25,425 nucleotides of DNA from the NCBI RefSeq assembly GCF_042655305.1, contig NZ_JBHSLR010000004.1; one strand, 5' to 3'. This DNA is from Arcanobacterium_A bovis. GTDB taxonomy: Bacteria > Actinomycetota > Actinomycetes > Actinomycetales > Actinomycetaceae. Of this stretch, positions 1 to 7,545 are shown in pieces. The translations under genes and the position numbers were made by a program. Position 1 is the first letter of the stretch; every line of letters starts with the position of its first letter. Under the pieces are notes generated by a model, which saw nothing but the letters and a program-made list of their open reading frames with translations, ran no database searches and was not told the DNA's origin.

Positions 1-106
1 AAGACGGCCTACACATCCAAAAAAGCTGGACCGGACGCTAACAACACGCCATCATTAGCAACGCGTTTTGACGCTTAGCCCGCATTTTCAGAGCTACTCT
101 AAGCAT

Positions 107-149
107 AAAAAATCGGCTCGACAGGGCTAATAAGTCAACCATCGAGCCG
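107..149 (-). terminator. Terminator of tRNA-Arg
   Basis: Read on the minus strand, CGGCTCGA and TCGAGCCG form an 8-bp stem around a 20-nt loop, followed at once by a T-rich run (ATTTTTT). It starts 4 nt past the 3' end of the tRNA-Arg gene, which is the normal place for a rho-independent terminator. Confidence 0.8.
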
Positions 150-152
150 GAG

Positions 153-225
153 CGCGCCGAAAGGGACTCGAACCCCCAACCTCCTGATCCGTAGTCAGGT
201 GCTCTATCCATTGAGCTATCGGCGC
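153..225 (-). tRNA. tRNA-Arg (anticodon ACG)
   Basis: The minus strand folds as a complete 73-nt tRNA without an encoded CCA. The 7-bp acceptor stem is GCGCCGA with TCGGCGC, the discriminator base is G, the D-arm is AGCTCAATGGATAGAGC, and the T-arm contains GGTTCGAGTCCC. The anticodon loop CTACGGA has ACG, so the wobble base is probably edited to inosine for CGN arginine codons. A hairpin terminator follows 3' of it. Confidence 0.97.
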
Positions 226-572
226 ATGTTCATTTGGGAACGACGTTCAGTCTACATGGTAAAGCGCCTAGAACTCCAACCGGAGTGTAGTGGCGGTGCG
301 CACACTGCGTGGCTATCTGAATTTCGCGGTGGACAGCGCGGGTGTGCTGAGTATAGGTATGCTCAACGTGGGTCCAGCGTGATTTTTGTAAGCATTGCAA
401 TTAATAAGAGAAAATCGTTCGGCGCGACTATTGCATGTTGAATGTGCAACGATTAAGTAGAGATAAGTTCGGTTGAGTGTGCAGACGCTCGTGCTGCTAC
501 GTGCGGTGATGACGGCGTCGTGTGCGTTTATCGACGGAAATGATACTGTGAGCGGCGAAAGGAATGTGTGTA
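226..572. other. Intergenic stretch without a supported gene
   Basis: This 347-bp interval separates tRNA-Arg, which reads leftward, from the DUF1801 gene, which reads rightward. Short open frames exist on both strands, but one begins inside the tRNA and none has a ribosome binding site or a recognisable product. It should hold the promoters of both flanking genes; I could not assign clear -35/-10 boxes. Just before 573 there is a GAAAGGA ribosome binding site. Confidence 0.5.
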
Positions 573-983
573 ATGACGGCGAACTTTGCACTGCCTTTAG
601 ATCCTCAAAGTTTTTTATGCTCGATTCCTGATCGCCAAGTACGTGAAGACTGTTGTGAGTTAGCGCAGATCATGACGCGCATTACTGGGCAGAACCCGGT
701 GATGTGGGGACCATCAATTGTTGGCTTTGGCAGGCTTGACCGCAAAGAAAATCCACATTGCATGTGTGACGGGCTCGAAGTTGGTTTCGCTCCTCGCAGT
801 GGAAAAATATTTCTGTATTTGCGCCGGTATTCTCATCATTATGAAGATTTGATTGCGCAAATGGGCGACGTCCGCAAAGGACGAGCCTCAATTGCTTTCG
901 ATTCTTTGAGTGAATTAGACCGTGATGTGCTCGAAGATCTGATTACGTACGCCTGGGAAGATTGCTCAATCTCAGAAGAATAG
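573..983 (+). CDS. DUF1801 (YdhG-like) family protein
   Basis: A 136-residue cytosolic protein matching the DUF1801 fold. The hallmarks are PVMWGPSIVGFGRL near residue 42, the VGFAPR segment with the following FLYL strand, and a C-terminal DSLSELDRDVLEDLI helix that corresponds to the family's L..iD..vL..li end. The family is small and widespread; its biochemical role is not known to me. I chose the ATG at 573 because GAAAGGA (557-563) sits 9 nt upstream; the in-frame ATG at 564 touches that site and is a poor start. The stop is two bases left of a solo IS-terminus sequence. No operon partner is visible, and the next gene is a tRNA on the other strand. Confidence 0.8.
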   Translation: MTANFALPLDPQSFLCSIPDRQVREDCCELAQIMTRITGQNPVMWGPSIVGFGRLDRKENPHCMCDGLEVGFAPRSGKIFLYLRRYSHHYEDLIAQMGDVRKGRASIAFDSLSELDRDVLEDLITYAWEDCSISEE

Positions 984-984
984 T

Positions 985-1001
985 GGGTTAAAGGCCAGAA
1001 T
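985..1001 (+). repeat. Solo 17-bp copy of an IS1249-type terminus
   Basis: GGGTTAAAGGCCAGAAT is identical to the outermost 17 bases of both inverted repeats of the IS at 6201-7518. Beyond these 17 bases the sequences diverge (AGCCCG here, GTGTGT in the IS). No transposase fragment and no second end lie nearby. It is either the residue of an excised or deleted element or the end of a related IS subtype. Confidence 0.6.
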
Positions 1002-1106
1002 AGCCCGAAACGTCGGATTTTCGAGTTGTAGCCCAAAACAGGTTGGCGGGTTCTAGAGGCGTTTAGTCGTTAGTTTTCGACACCTTGCACATGGAAGTCA
1101 TGATGT

Positions 1107-1138
1107 GAAAACCCCGCCAAATCAACGATTCAGCGGGG
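1107..1138 (-). terminator. Terminator of tRNA-Ser
   Basis: On the minus strand CCCCGC and GCGGGG form a stem around a 15-nt loop, followed by TTTTC. It begins 7 nt after the tRNA-Ser 3' end, matching a rho-independent terminator. Confidence 0.7.
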
Positions 1139-1144
1139 CGCTGG

Positions 1145-1233
1145 CGGAGACGGCGGGATTTGAACCCGCGAGCCGCTTTTCGGCGACTACTCCCTTAGCA
1201 GGGGAGCGCTTTCGGCCACTCAGCCACGTCTCC
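1145..1233 (-). tRNA. tRNA-Ser (anticodon GCT)
   Basis: The minus strand gives an 89-nt class II tRNA. The acceptor stem is GGAGACG with CGTCTCC, the anticodon loop CTGCTAA contains GCT (AGC/AGU serine codons), the long variable arm pairs GTCGCC with the AGCGGC side, and the T-loop is GGTTCAAATCC. No CCA is encoded. The long variable arm is diagnostic of serine. Confidence 0.97.
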
Positions 1234-1328
1234 ATCTACAAATAGCAATGATAGCGGATAGGTGGCACACTCACCAATTTTGGGATTCGGTTTCAACGAG
1301 AGGTAAACCACGATGATACGGTATATAC

Positions 1329-2345
1329 ATGACGCATCAATATAGAGATTTTACTCGTGATCCACGCTTCGTAGCCTGCGCAGATGTCCACGCAACTGAA
1401 GCGACGCCGTCGTCGCCTCGAAAAATAATTCTCGATTGCGACCCAGGGCATGACGACGCAATTGCACTACTCCTCGCGCATGGCTCGCCGATGATCGAAC
1501 TTCTCGCCGTCACAACGGTGGGCGGAAATCAGACGCTTGCGAAAGTGACGCACAATGCTGCGGCACTTGCCAAGATTTACGGGATTGAGGGCGTGCCGTT
1601 TGCTGCTGGTTGTGCGCGTCCGCTGGTGCGCGAGCCTGAGAACGCGCCGAGCATTCATGGCGAGACGGGGCTTGACGGCGTCGTACTGCCCGAACCGATC
1701 AAACTCGATTCGCGTCATGGTGTGGATCTGATTATCGATACGATCATGAGCTACGACGCCGGCGAGGTCACTCTGGTACCTACTGGGCCGCTGACCAATA
1801 TTGCGATGGCGGCTCGAAAGGAACCGCGAATCGTTGAGCGGGTGCGCGAAGTGGTGCTCATGGGTGGGAGCGCTGGTACGGGAAACTGGTCGGCGGCTGC
1901 GGAGTTTAATATTTGGGCAGATCCAGAAGCTGCGCACATCGTATTTAATGAGAAGTGGCCAATCGTGATGGTCGGCTTGGATCTCACTCATCAAGCTGTA
2001 GTGAACGATGTGGTGCTCGATAAAATCGCTGCTATTGGCTCAGAAACGAGTCAGTTCGTGCTCGATCTTTTCACGTTCTTCAAGCAGTCGCACCAAGGAA
2101 CGTTTGGCATGGATGAACCGCCTGTTCACGACCCGTGTGCAGTGGCGTTCTGTATTGATCCACGCATCGTGAAAGCGGTTCAGGCGCCCGTGCAGATCGA
2201 GCTTCATGGCACGATGACGGCGGGGCGCACCGTTGTCGATTTCCGTGAGCCTGCGCCGTCAACGTGCAATACCCGAGTTGCGTTGGAGCTGGACTTCGAC
2301 GCATTTTGGGATTTGATTGTGGACGCGATTCGCAAGATTTCTTGA
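1329..2345 (+). CDS. Inosine/uridine-preferring nucleoside hydrolase
   Basis: This enzyme hydrolyses the N-glycosidic bond of ribonucleosides to free base and ribose for salvage in the cytosol. The calcium- and ribose-binding signature DCDPGHDDA is at residues 36-44. Downstream are PTGPLTNIA, VVLMGGS, the FNIWADPEAA segment, and a late VHDPCAVAF segment with the family's C-terminal Asp. It is 338 residues, slightly longer than the usual 310-320, because about 30 residues precede the signature. No good ribosome binding site precedes 1329, so the true start may be further in. The next gene on the same strand is a purine-type permease, which suggests a purine uptake and salvage locus. Substrate preference cannot be read from the sequence. 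Confidence 0.92.
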   Translation: MTHQYRDFTRDPRFVACADVHATEATPSSPRKIILDCDPGHDDAIALLLAHGSPMIELLAVTTVGGNQTLAKVTHNAAALAKIYGIEGVPFAAGCARPLVREPENAPSIHGETGLDGVVLPEPIKLDSRHGVDLIIDTIMSYDAGEVTLVPTGPLTNIAMAARKEPRIVERVREVVLMGGSAGTGNWSAAAEFNIWADPEAAHIVFNEKWPIVMVGLDLTHQAVVNDVVLDKIAAIGSETSQFVLDLFTFFKQSHQGTFGMDEPPVHDPCAVAFCIDPRIVKAVQAPVQIELHGTMTAGRTVVDFREPAPSTCNTRVALELDFDAFWDLIVDAIRKIS

Positions 2346-2388
2346 CGATAGGATCGCTTGACGGTAAGGCTTCTTGACGGCTTGGCGG
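2341..2388 (+). repeat. Three imperfect 16-bp tandem units
   Basis: CTTGACG begins at 2341, 2357 and 2373, exactly 16 bases apart. Each is followed by a variable 9-base segment, and the first unit overlaps the nucleoside hydrolase stop codon. A further TTTGACGG occurs at 2422. The function is unknown; it could be simple slippage. Confidence 0.5.
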
Positions 2389-2422
2389 TGAGAATTTGTA
2401 ACGGCTTACCGGCGAGCTTTCT

Positions 2423-2485
2423 TTGACGGATTGTGATTGCATAGTTCGCGTGTGGTCACGTGTGGTGCCAATCGCAATCCGTCAA
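2423..2485 (+). terminator. Large hairpin between nucleoside hydrolase and permease
   Basis: A 17-bp stem (2423-2439 with 2469-2485) has a single T/G wobble and a 29-base loop. Right after it comes CTTTT, a short T-tract. It lies 77 bp past the nucleoside hydrolase stop and 81 bp before the permease start. It could terminate the first transcript or act in the leader of the second; the weak T-tract leaves both open. Confidence 0.55.
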
Positions 2486-2566
2486 CTTTTCCATATCTTG
2501 AACAAAAACGTCTCACGTATTGCTCAAGAAATAACCCAAAACGCGCGCCGATCTACCATTTTGTAG

Positions 2567-4516
2567 GTGATCAAGAATAATTCCACGGAGCAATCTCCCA
2601 CCATCGCCGACCCAATAAATGCAGTTCCCGCAGCTCCTAAGCTTGCGCTGCTCTCGATTCAGCACGTACTCGCATTTTATGCGGGTGCCGTGATCGTGCC
2701 TTTGCTCATCGCTTCGTCACTGAAGCTTGATGCGGCAACAACGATCCACCTCATTAACGCGGACCTTTTTACCTGCGGCCTTGCCACATTGATCCAATCA
2801 GTTGGGATTGGGCACAAAATCGGCGTGCGTTTGCCGATTATTCAAGGTGTGACCACCACCGCCGTCGCCCCGATTATCGCCATCGGCTTGGCTGCTACCG
2901 GTGGTAAAGGCGGCAACGAGGGGCTGCCACTCATCTACGGTGCCGTGATCGTGTCGGGAATTTTCACATTCCTCGCTGCGCCCTACTTCGCCAAGCTGCT
3001 ACGATTCTTCCCGCCGGTGGTCACGGGCACGGTGCTGCTCGTCATGGGCACCTCGCTTCTCGCCGTCTCCACCAATGATTTCGTTAACTACGCCGACGGC
3101 GTTCCGGCAGTTCGCGACCTTGTTTACGGCTTCGGTACCCTTGCGATTATTGTATTGGTTCAACGTTTCTTCAAAGGATTTCTGGGAACAATTGCCGTGC
3201 TCATTGGCCTGGTAGGCGGCACCGCCGTCGCCTTTATGCTCGGTGACATTAACCCGGCGAAAGTTGAGGCTATTGGCACTGCGGACGTCGTCGGGATCAC
3301 TACGCCATTCTACTTTGGTATCCCGGCGTTCTCGTTTACAGCGATTCTGTCGATGATCGTGGTTATGCTCATCACCATGGTTGAGACCACGGGCGATGTG
3401 TTTGCCACTGGCGAGATCGTTGGGAAGCGGATTAATGCGCAGGACATTACCGCAGCTATTCGTGCTGATGGTCTGTCGACGACGCTCGGTGGCGTGCTCA
3501 ATTCCTTCCCTTACACCTGTTTTGCGCAAAATGTTGGGCTTGTGCGTATTACCGGAATCCGTTCGCGGTGGGTGGCAGCAGGTTCGGGCGTATTGATGAT
3601 TATCATTGGCCTAATTCCCAAGGCAGGAGCGGTAGTGAACTCGATTCCGTCGCCGGTCCTCGGCGGTGCTTCGCTTGCGCTGTTCGCTAACGTTGCCTGG
3701 GTTGGTATGCAGACCATCGCGAAAGCGAATATGCGCGATAATCGTAACGCCGTTATTGTGACCACCGCGCTTGGCCTGGCAATGCTCGTGACTTTCCGGC
3801 CAACTATCGCCCAAGTTTTCCCAGATTGGGCACAGGTATTTTTCTCATCGGGAATGTCGATCGGCGCTATCACAGCGATTTTGCTGAATTTGCTTTTCTT
3901 CCACGTGGGCAAGGGCGATACTGCTCAGACCGCCGTCGCACGCGAAGATGGACGTCACGATGGCAGAGCTGTGAGCCTTGACGAGGTTAATAACATGGAC
4001 GAAACCGCCTTTGTTGAGGCGTTCCGTTCACTGTTCAACAACGAGCTGTGGCCGTTGCGTCAGGCTTGGCAGCAGCGCCCGTTTGCGGATATCAACGAAC
4101 TGCGCAGCGCGATTCAGGCAGCCGTTCTGCAAGGTGAAAGTGCAGATCAGCAGCGTCTAATTGCTGACTACCCCGGCATGTACCAGCTAGTTTCTGCCGA
4201 CGACGCCGAGGCAGCTCGCATTTCGAAGGATACCGGTTCGTTTGCGCTTGCCTCTGCAACGGAAGCTGATCTGGCACAACTGCGTGATGTGTCGGAACGC
4301 TATCTAGCCGAATTTGGTGTGCCGTATGTTGCACGTCTAGAGCGGGAGGATACCGTAACGCGTATCATCGACAATGGTGTGCGCAGGCTGTCTAATTCTG
4401 TGGAACACGAACGGATTGTGGCGCTTTCAGAAGTTGTAGAGATTGCAAATGATCGCCTTGATATTCTGATCCGCGACGCAAATCCAATTCGTCGAGAATG
4501 GGAAGCGACTCACTGA
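2567..4516 (+). CDS. NCS2 urate/xanthine-type permease fused to a UraD-like domain
   Basis: The first ~450 residues are an NCS2 (NAT) nucleobase transporter with about 12-14 membrane segments. The helix-1 QH pair is at residues 31-32, ETTGDVFATGE starts near 273, and the NAT signature QNVGLVRITG is near 320; a Q at the start of that motif is typical of urate/xanthine rather than uracil carriers. Residues ~477-645 match OHCU decarboxylase (UraD), the third step from urate to allantoin: FVEAFRSLF, AWQQRPFADINELRSA, YLAEFGVPY and the RL/ALSEV helix. The UraD catalytic HP motif is replaced by Tyr535-Pro536, and the usual S..EQ..AGL stretch reads SATEADLAQL, so activity is doubtful. The start is GTG at 2567 with only a weak upstream AGG. 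The usual family length is ~450 (permease alone). Confidence 0.88.
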   Translation: MIKNNSTEQSPTIADPINAVPAAPKLALLSIQHVLAFYAGAVIVPLLIASSLKLDAATTIHLINADLFTCGLATLIQSVGIGHKIGVRLPIIQGVTTTAVAPIIAIGLAATGGKGGNEGLPLIYGAVIVSGIFTFLAAPYFAKLLRFFPPVVTGTVLLVMGTSLLAVSTNDFVNYADGVPAVRDLVYGFGTLAIIVLVQRFFKGFLGTIAVLIGLVGGTAVAFMLGDINPAKVEAIGTADVVGITTPFYFGIPAFSFTAILSMIVVMLITMVETTGDVFATGEIVGKRINAQDITAAIRADGLSTTLGGVLNSFPYTCFAQNVGLVRITGIRSRWVAAGSGVLMIIIGLIPKAGAVVNSIPSPVLGGASLALFANVAWVGMQTIAKANMRDNRNAVIVTTALGLAMLVTFRPTIAQVFPDWAQVFFSSGMSIGAITAILLNLLFFHVGKGDTAQTAVAREDGRHDGRAVSLDEVNNMDETAFVEAFRSLFNNELWPLRQAWQQRPFADINELRSAIQAAVLQGESADQQRLIADYPGMYQLVSADDAEAARISKDTGSFALASATEADLAQLRDVSERYLAEFGVPYVARLEREDTVTRIIDNGVRRLSNSVEHERIVALSEVVEIANDRLDILIRDANPIRREWEATH

Positions 4517-4543
4517 TTGTTTTCAAGAATTGACTTTGCGTCT

Positions 4544-5023
4544 CTATTTTTTGAACATTTCGGATGCTGCAATTGCGGTCTGACGAATCGCAGTACGAAC
4601 TTCTTCGTCGCTGAGACCATCTCGCCATGACTTTGTTAATACTGCTTCAAAAACAGAAACTACGAATACGCAAGCAACGATAATTGCCGTGGTATGCGAG
4701 ATACCAGACAATAAAAGTGAGACAAGAAAGAACGCCAGACAACGAACACTAACGCGGAACACTGTGTTCATTACGGAACCGGTGCTGCTCCTTTTTCTTT
4801 TTCTTTCTAAGCGTCTATCCGAGCATGTTGTTATGAATTGAGTTACAAATTCAGCGAATAATAGACACGCAATAAGTAGTCCTGTGTTTGGAAGCTTTTG
4901 GCCAAGTAAAAAGGCACTTATTGAGACTAGTATCAGAGTCAGGATGAGTAACACCCCTCCAGCCAAAAGGTGCCCGACAAAGGCGTATTTAAAAGGCGCT
5001 TGCGTCCACTCTTTTGAGTTCAA
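4544..5023 (-). CDS. Four-helix membrane protein, unknown function
   Basis: This 159-residue protein has four hydrophobic segments, near residues 15-40, 45-65, 95-112 and 115-132, joined by a basic loop rich in Arg/Lys (DRRLERKRKRSS). I do not recognise a family. The start is TTG at 5021-5023 with GAGGAG about 7 nt upstream, a good ribosome binding site. It follows the secreted-protein gene by 33 bp on the same strand, so the two are probably cotranscribed. It converges on the permease gene with 27 bp between stops. A membrane partner, for example a protection or export protein, for the secreted protein is conceivable but unproven. Confidence 0.65.
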   Translation of the reverse strand: MNSKEWTQAPFKYAFVGHLLAGGVLLILTLILVSISAFLLGQKLPNTGLLIACLLFAEFVTQFITTCSDRRLERKRKRSSTGSVMNTVFRVSVRCLAFFLVSLLLSGISHTTAIIVACVFVVSVFEAVLTKSWRDGLSDEEVRTAIRQTAIAASEMFKK

Positions 5024-5056
5024 GATTTATCTCCTCAACATCTATTGCAACAATAA

Positions 5057-5629
5057 TCATCCAAAACAGGCGTTTATTACACCATCTAATCCGAGAATTC
5101 CTTGAAGGATTTCCACTCCTTCATTTCCGATTTGTCGTGCCGCATCGCCTGAGTAGAGGGCATGCCAGATCCCGCTTATTCCACCCCAAATACGTTTAGC
5201 GTCTCTAAGAAACCCCAATACCTTACCCACAGGAACGCCATACTGGATAATTGCAGAAGCTACTTCGCTCGCACATTGCCACCATGAAGCGAGCACTGTC
5301 ACTCCTGGCATGGTGGGAGGAATTCCGTGCGAGTTACCACCAACTTTTAATCCTGCAAGTTCGGCTTCCAATCGTTGGTTATAATTCGGAACGTTTCGCG
5401 AAGTCCCATTACGTAGATCTTCTGGAAGATTTTCAAGACGACTTATTAATGTGTTGAATTCTTTATCGGTCATTGTAGGAGATGACGACAGAAAACCTGT
5501 AATAGATGAAGGGCTTAGCGTCATGAGATCCGGTTCCGCTGATGCGATCACCGATGTGGAACAAGTAAACACCAATGTTAGTGCCGAACACATGAACTTT
5601 TGGGTGAGCTTTTTCATTTTTGTATCCAT
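5057..5629 (-). CDS. Secreted protein with two-cysteine hydrophobic C-terminal domain
   Basis: A Sec signal peptide is clear: a Lys-rich N-terminus (KMKKLTQKF), a hydrophobic core, and ASA before EPDL as a likely cleavage site. The mature part has a polar segment, then a ~75-residue C-terminal domain that opens at WWQCAS and closes with the final ACFG, so its only two cysteines flank a Gly-rich amphipathic stretch (VPVGKVLGFLRDAKRIWGG, GILGLDG). A disulfide-closed small domain is likely. Function is unknown; the layout resembles secreted peptide toxins or bacteriocin-like proteins, which is inference only. I chose the ATG at 5627-5629 over a TTG at 5639-5641; the ATG at 5615-5617 is also possible, and none has a good ribosome binding site. 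Confidence 0.65.
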   Translation of the reverse strand: MDTKMKKLTQKFMCSALTLVFTCSTSVIASAEPDLMTLSPSSITGFLSSSPTMTDKEFNTLISRLENLPEDLRNGTSRNVPNYNQRLEAELAGLKVGGNSHGIPPTMPGVTVLASWWQCASEVASAIIQYGVPVGKVLGFLRDAKRIWGGISGIWHALYSGDAARQIGNEGVEILQGILGLDGVINACFG

Positions 5630-5695
5630 AACTTGTATCAAATGTTGTCTACACTGACTCGTAGTTCAACAACTTAGGGAACACTTACCTATGTC

Positions 5696-5723
5696 ACTGT
5701 ACTCAGATGCAAACCATTGTCAA
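5696..5723 (-). promoter_or_regulatory. Likely promoter of the secreted-protein gene
   Basis: On the minus strand TTGACA (5718-5723) is followed after 16 nt by TACAGT (5696-5701), a consensus -35 with a fair -10. Transcription would start near 5688 and leave a ~60-nt leader before the ATG at 5629. Confidence 0.45.
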
Positions 5724-6062
5724 TAATGATTTATTTTTTAACTTATATTGGGGGGTCTGTGTCAAAGTTTTTCCAGAGAATGGGCGTATTGCTGTGTGGC
5801 CTCGTGTGTTGTAGGTGATCGTGTATAAAACATAAAATTGTGTCGGTTTTGTGCATCTTTAAAGGGTTTACCATAGAGTCCTTTCTGCTGGTTATAGGTA
5901 ATGTTGTCCGTTGTTGTAACTAAAAATTGCAGTGACTGTAATGCTTGTGAATACGTCCTTTAAAGATTTGGGATTGCAAGACCATATCGCTTGTGGGCAG
6001 CATTTCCGCCCTCGGGGCTGTTTGGAAGTTGGTTACGGTATGTGTCTCGATTTGTTGTATTT

Positions 6063-6091
6063 GTGTTAATCCTCGCCTGTGCGGGGATGTG
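6063..6091 (+). repeat. Single CRISPR type I-E-like repeat unit
   Basis: These 29 bases begin GTGTT and contain CCTCGC, a 4-base loop CTGT, and GCGGGGATG. That resembles the 28-29-base GTGTTCCCCGC..GCGGGGATG repeats of type I-E systems, with one stem mismatch tolerated as G:T. No second copy follows within the next 130 bp and no cas gene is present. It could be a leftover degenerate repeat or a chance hairpin. Confidence 0.3.
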
Positions 6092-6200
6092 ATGCTGAGG
6101 TTATGGGAATGAAACTCAAGTGAAAGTTAAGAGTCGTCGATCTCATGGCAAGTCAATATTCCAACCTAAGAACAATCAGTGCTTTGGGAATAATACTTTA

Positions 6201-6226
6201 GGGTTAAAGGCCAGAATGTGTGTCTG
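6201..6226 (+). repeat. Left terminal inverted repeat of the IS
   Basis: These 26 bases are the exact reverse complement of 7493-7518. Identity stops at 6227, where an IS3-type end begins. Confidence 0.9.
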
Positions 6227-6347
6227 TGGACTGAACCCTGTTTGTTAGACAGTTAGTTCGTAGTTGTTGAGCCGGTAGGTTACCGGGCTGGTTTGTAGTT
6301 TATTGATGATTCGTTCGTTGTTCCACCATGTGATATATGCGGCGGCA
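6227..6347 (-). mobile_element. IS3-family right-end fragment nested in the IS
   Basis: The fragment starts at 6227 with TGGACTGAACCCTGTTTGTT, the type of terminus seen on IS3-family elements. About 18 bp inside is the stop of a minus-strand frame encoding the C-terminal tail of an IS3 OrfB transposase. The far edge, near 6340-6350, is judged from where the IS1249-type zinc-ribbon coding begins, so it is approximate. Confidence 0.65.
6245..6346 (-). pseudogene. IS3-family transposase OrfB, C-terminal remnant
   Basis: Only the last ~33 residues remain. The segment YITWWNNERIINKL followed by TSPVTYR matches the end of the IS3 integrase-core transposase, where YI.WYN..RI and SPVEYR are conserved. 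The upstream DDE domain is gone: further up, the frame merely shadows the IS1249-type transposase on the other strand. Confidence 0.65.
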
Positions 6348-7447
6348 AGCTGAAAAAGAATGGTAGAACCAGTGCGGGCAAGACCCGGTACCGGTGCGTG
6401 GTGTGTGGCACCTCGGCCACTGCCCAGCGTTCTGGACCGTCCCGGCAGGCACAGATGCGGCGATTCCACACGTGGCTGCTCGGCTCTGGTTCGCGTAGAG
6501 CGTGGTTTGAGCCGGGCGGATCGTCGGGATATGGCCTGGTGTTGGAACGTGCCCGTGCCAGAACCGGCGGTGACGGGCGAGGTATATACGGCGTTGATGG
6601 CTGACGGCACGTATTTCCAGGATTGGCGCCTGATCGTGGCGTTTAACGGCCACCATGTGATTGGCTGGCAGTGGGCCGAGAAAGAAAACAAGGCCGCATA
6701 TCTTGCGGCTCTCTCGCGCTTCCCACCACCACAAATCGTGGTCATTGACGGGCATAAAGCAGCGTTCGAGGCGGTACGTCAGGTATGGCCAGGCGTGTTG
6801 ATCCAGCGCTGCCTGTTCCACACCAAGGCACGAGTTCGTCAATTGATCACTATGCGTCCGCGTACTCAATGCGGCATCGAGATCAAACAACTCACCGACA
6901 TGCTTAGCGCTATCAGGAACCCGATCCAAGCATCTTCCTGGCTGGTCGCTTACTATCAGTGGGAACAACGCTGGGAAAAGTTCCTCAAGGAACGCACCTA
7001 TCGCGGTGTGCGAGATAATTCTTGGCATGACGTGCGTACATGGCAATACACGCACCGGGAACTAAGAGCAATCCGATCCATGTATCGAGGCATGATCAAA
7101 TACAATACCCTGTTTGCCTATCTCACACCCCTGATCAACAACCCAAACGCCACACCGCTGCCACGCACCACCTCACCCCTAGAAGGCGGTACAACGCTGG
7201 CATCAAAGATCTGCTACGCCGTCACCGTGGCATGAGCGAGGCACACGCTACCCGAGCCGTGGACTGGTACCTGAACTCATGTACCGAGTTTCCCGCTGAT
7301 CCCCTAAGACTCATCAAGCCGCAACACTACAGCCCCGATCATAAAATCCAGGTCACGACCACTGACCCAGACGGGCCAGTCATGTTCGACAACCACTACA
7401 ACAGTGCTGCTCCTTGGGAAGACGGAATCTGGGCAAGAAAAGGCTGA
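6329..7447 (+). pseudogene. IS1249-type transposase, truncated with two frameshifts
   Basis: The gene encodes a DDE transposase of the IS1249 branch of IS256. An N-terminal zinc ribbon (CGGKLKKNGRTSAGKTRYRC then CVVCG) reads in one frame to about 6485. The catalytic part (VYTALMADGTYFQDW, HVIGWQWAEKE, IVVIDGHKA with an Asp, QRCLFHTKARV, TMRPRTQCG) reads in the next frame. From about 7190 the C-terminal part (YNAGIKDLLRRHRGM) returns to the first frame. Both breaks look like single-base indels. The native start is missing because IS3 sequence replaces it. It should be inactive unless complemented in trans. Confidence 0.85.
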
Positions 7448-7492
7448 GCCGGACGCTACAAACCCTAAAACAAGACCCCGACACTCCCGACC

Positions 7493-7518
7493 CAGACACA
7501 CATTCTGGCCTTTAACCC
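7493..7518 (-). repeat. Right terminal inverted repeat of the IS
   Basis: These bases are the exact reverse complement of 6201-6226. The transposase remnant stops 45 bp before it, normal spacing for a right IS end. Confidence 0.9.
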
Positions 7519-7545
7519 GGAATTTTGCTCGTTAACGGTAATAGA

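Larger units (their letters stand above)
5642..6200. other. 559-bp stretch without a gene
   Basis: No open frame here has coding character on either strand. It contains the promoter at 5696-5723, two CTTTAAAG palindromes (5857-5864 and 5958-5965), an AT-rich segment around 5724-5745, and one CRISPR-repeat-like unit at 6063-6091. It ends at the left edge of the IS. It may be the remnant of a deleted locus. Confidence 0.5.
6201..7518 (+). mobile_element. Decayed IS1249-type (IS256 family) insertion sequence
   Basis: The element is 1318 bp with perfect 26-bp terminal inverted repeats (6201-6226 and 7493-7518, each starting GGGTTAAAGGCCAGAAT when read inward). The flanks, ATACTTTA on the left and GGAATTTT on the right, do not match, so no target duplication survives. 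The left end has been invaded by an IS3-family fragment exactly at the inner edge of the inverted repeat. The transposase gene is truncated and frameshifted. Higher GC than the flanks is apparent. Confidence 0.85.

Noticed and set aside
199..441. 80-residue plus-strand open frame after tRNA-Arg
   Set aside because: It starts inside the tRNA gene on the opposite strand and has no coding signature.
6300..7055. Long minus-strand open frame across the IS
   Set aside because: Apart from the IS3 tail at its downstream end, it mirrors the high-GC transposase coding strand and has no family features.
7182..7195. Programmed frameshift in the IS transposase
   Set aside because: There is no slippery heptamer, the gene lacks its start, and there is a second frame break near 6485. 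Simple decay explains it better.
6193..7526. Target-site duplication flanking the IS
   Set aside because: The 8-bp flanks, ATACTTTA and GGAATTTT, do not match, and shifting the boundary by a base or two does not help.
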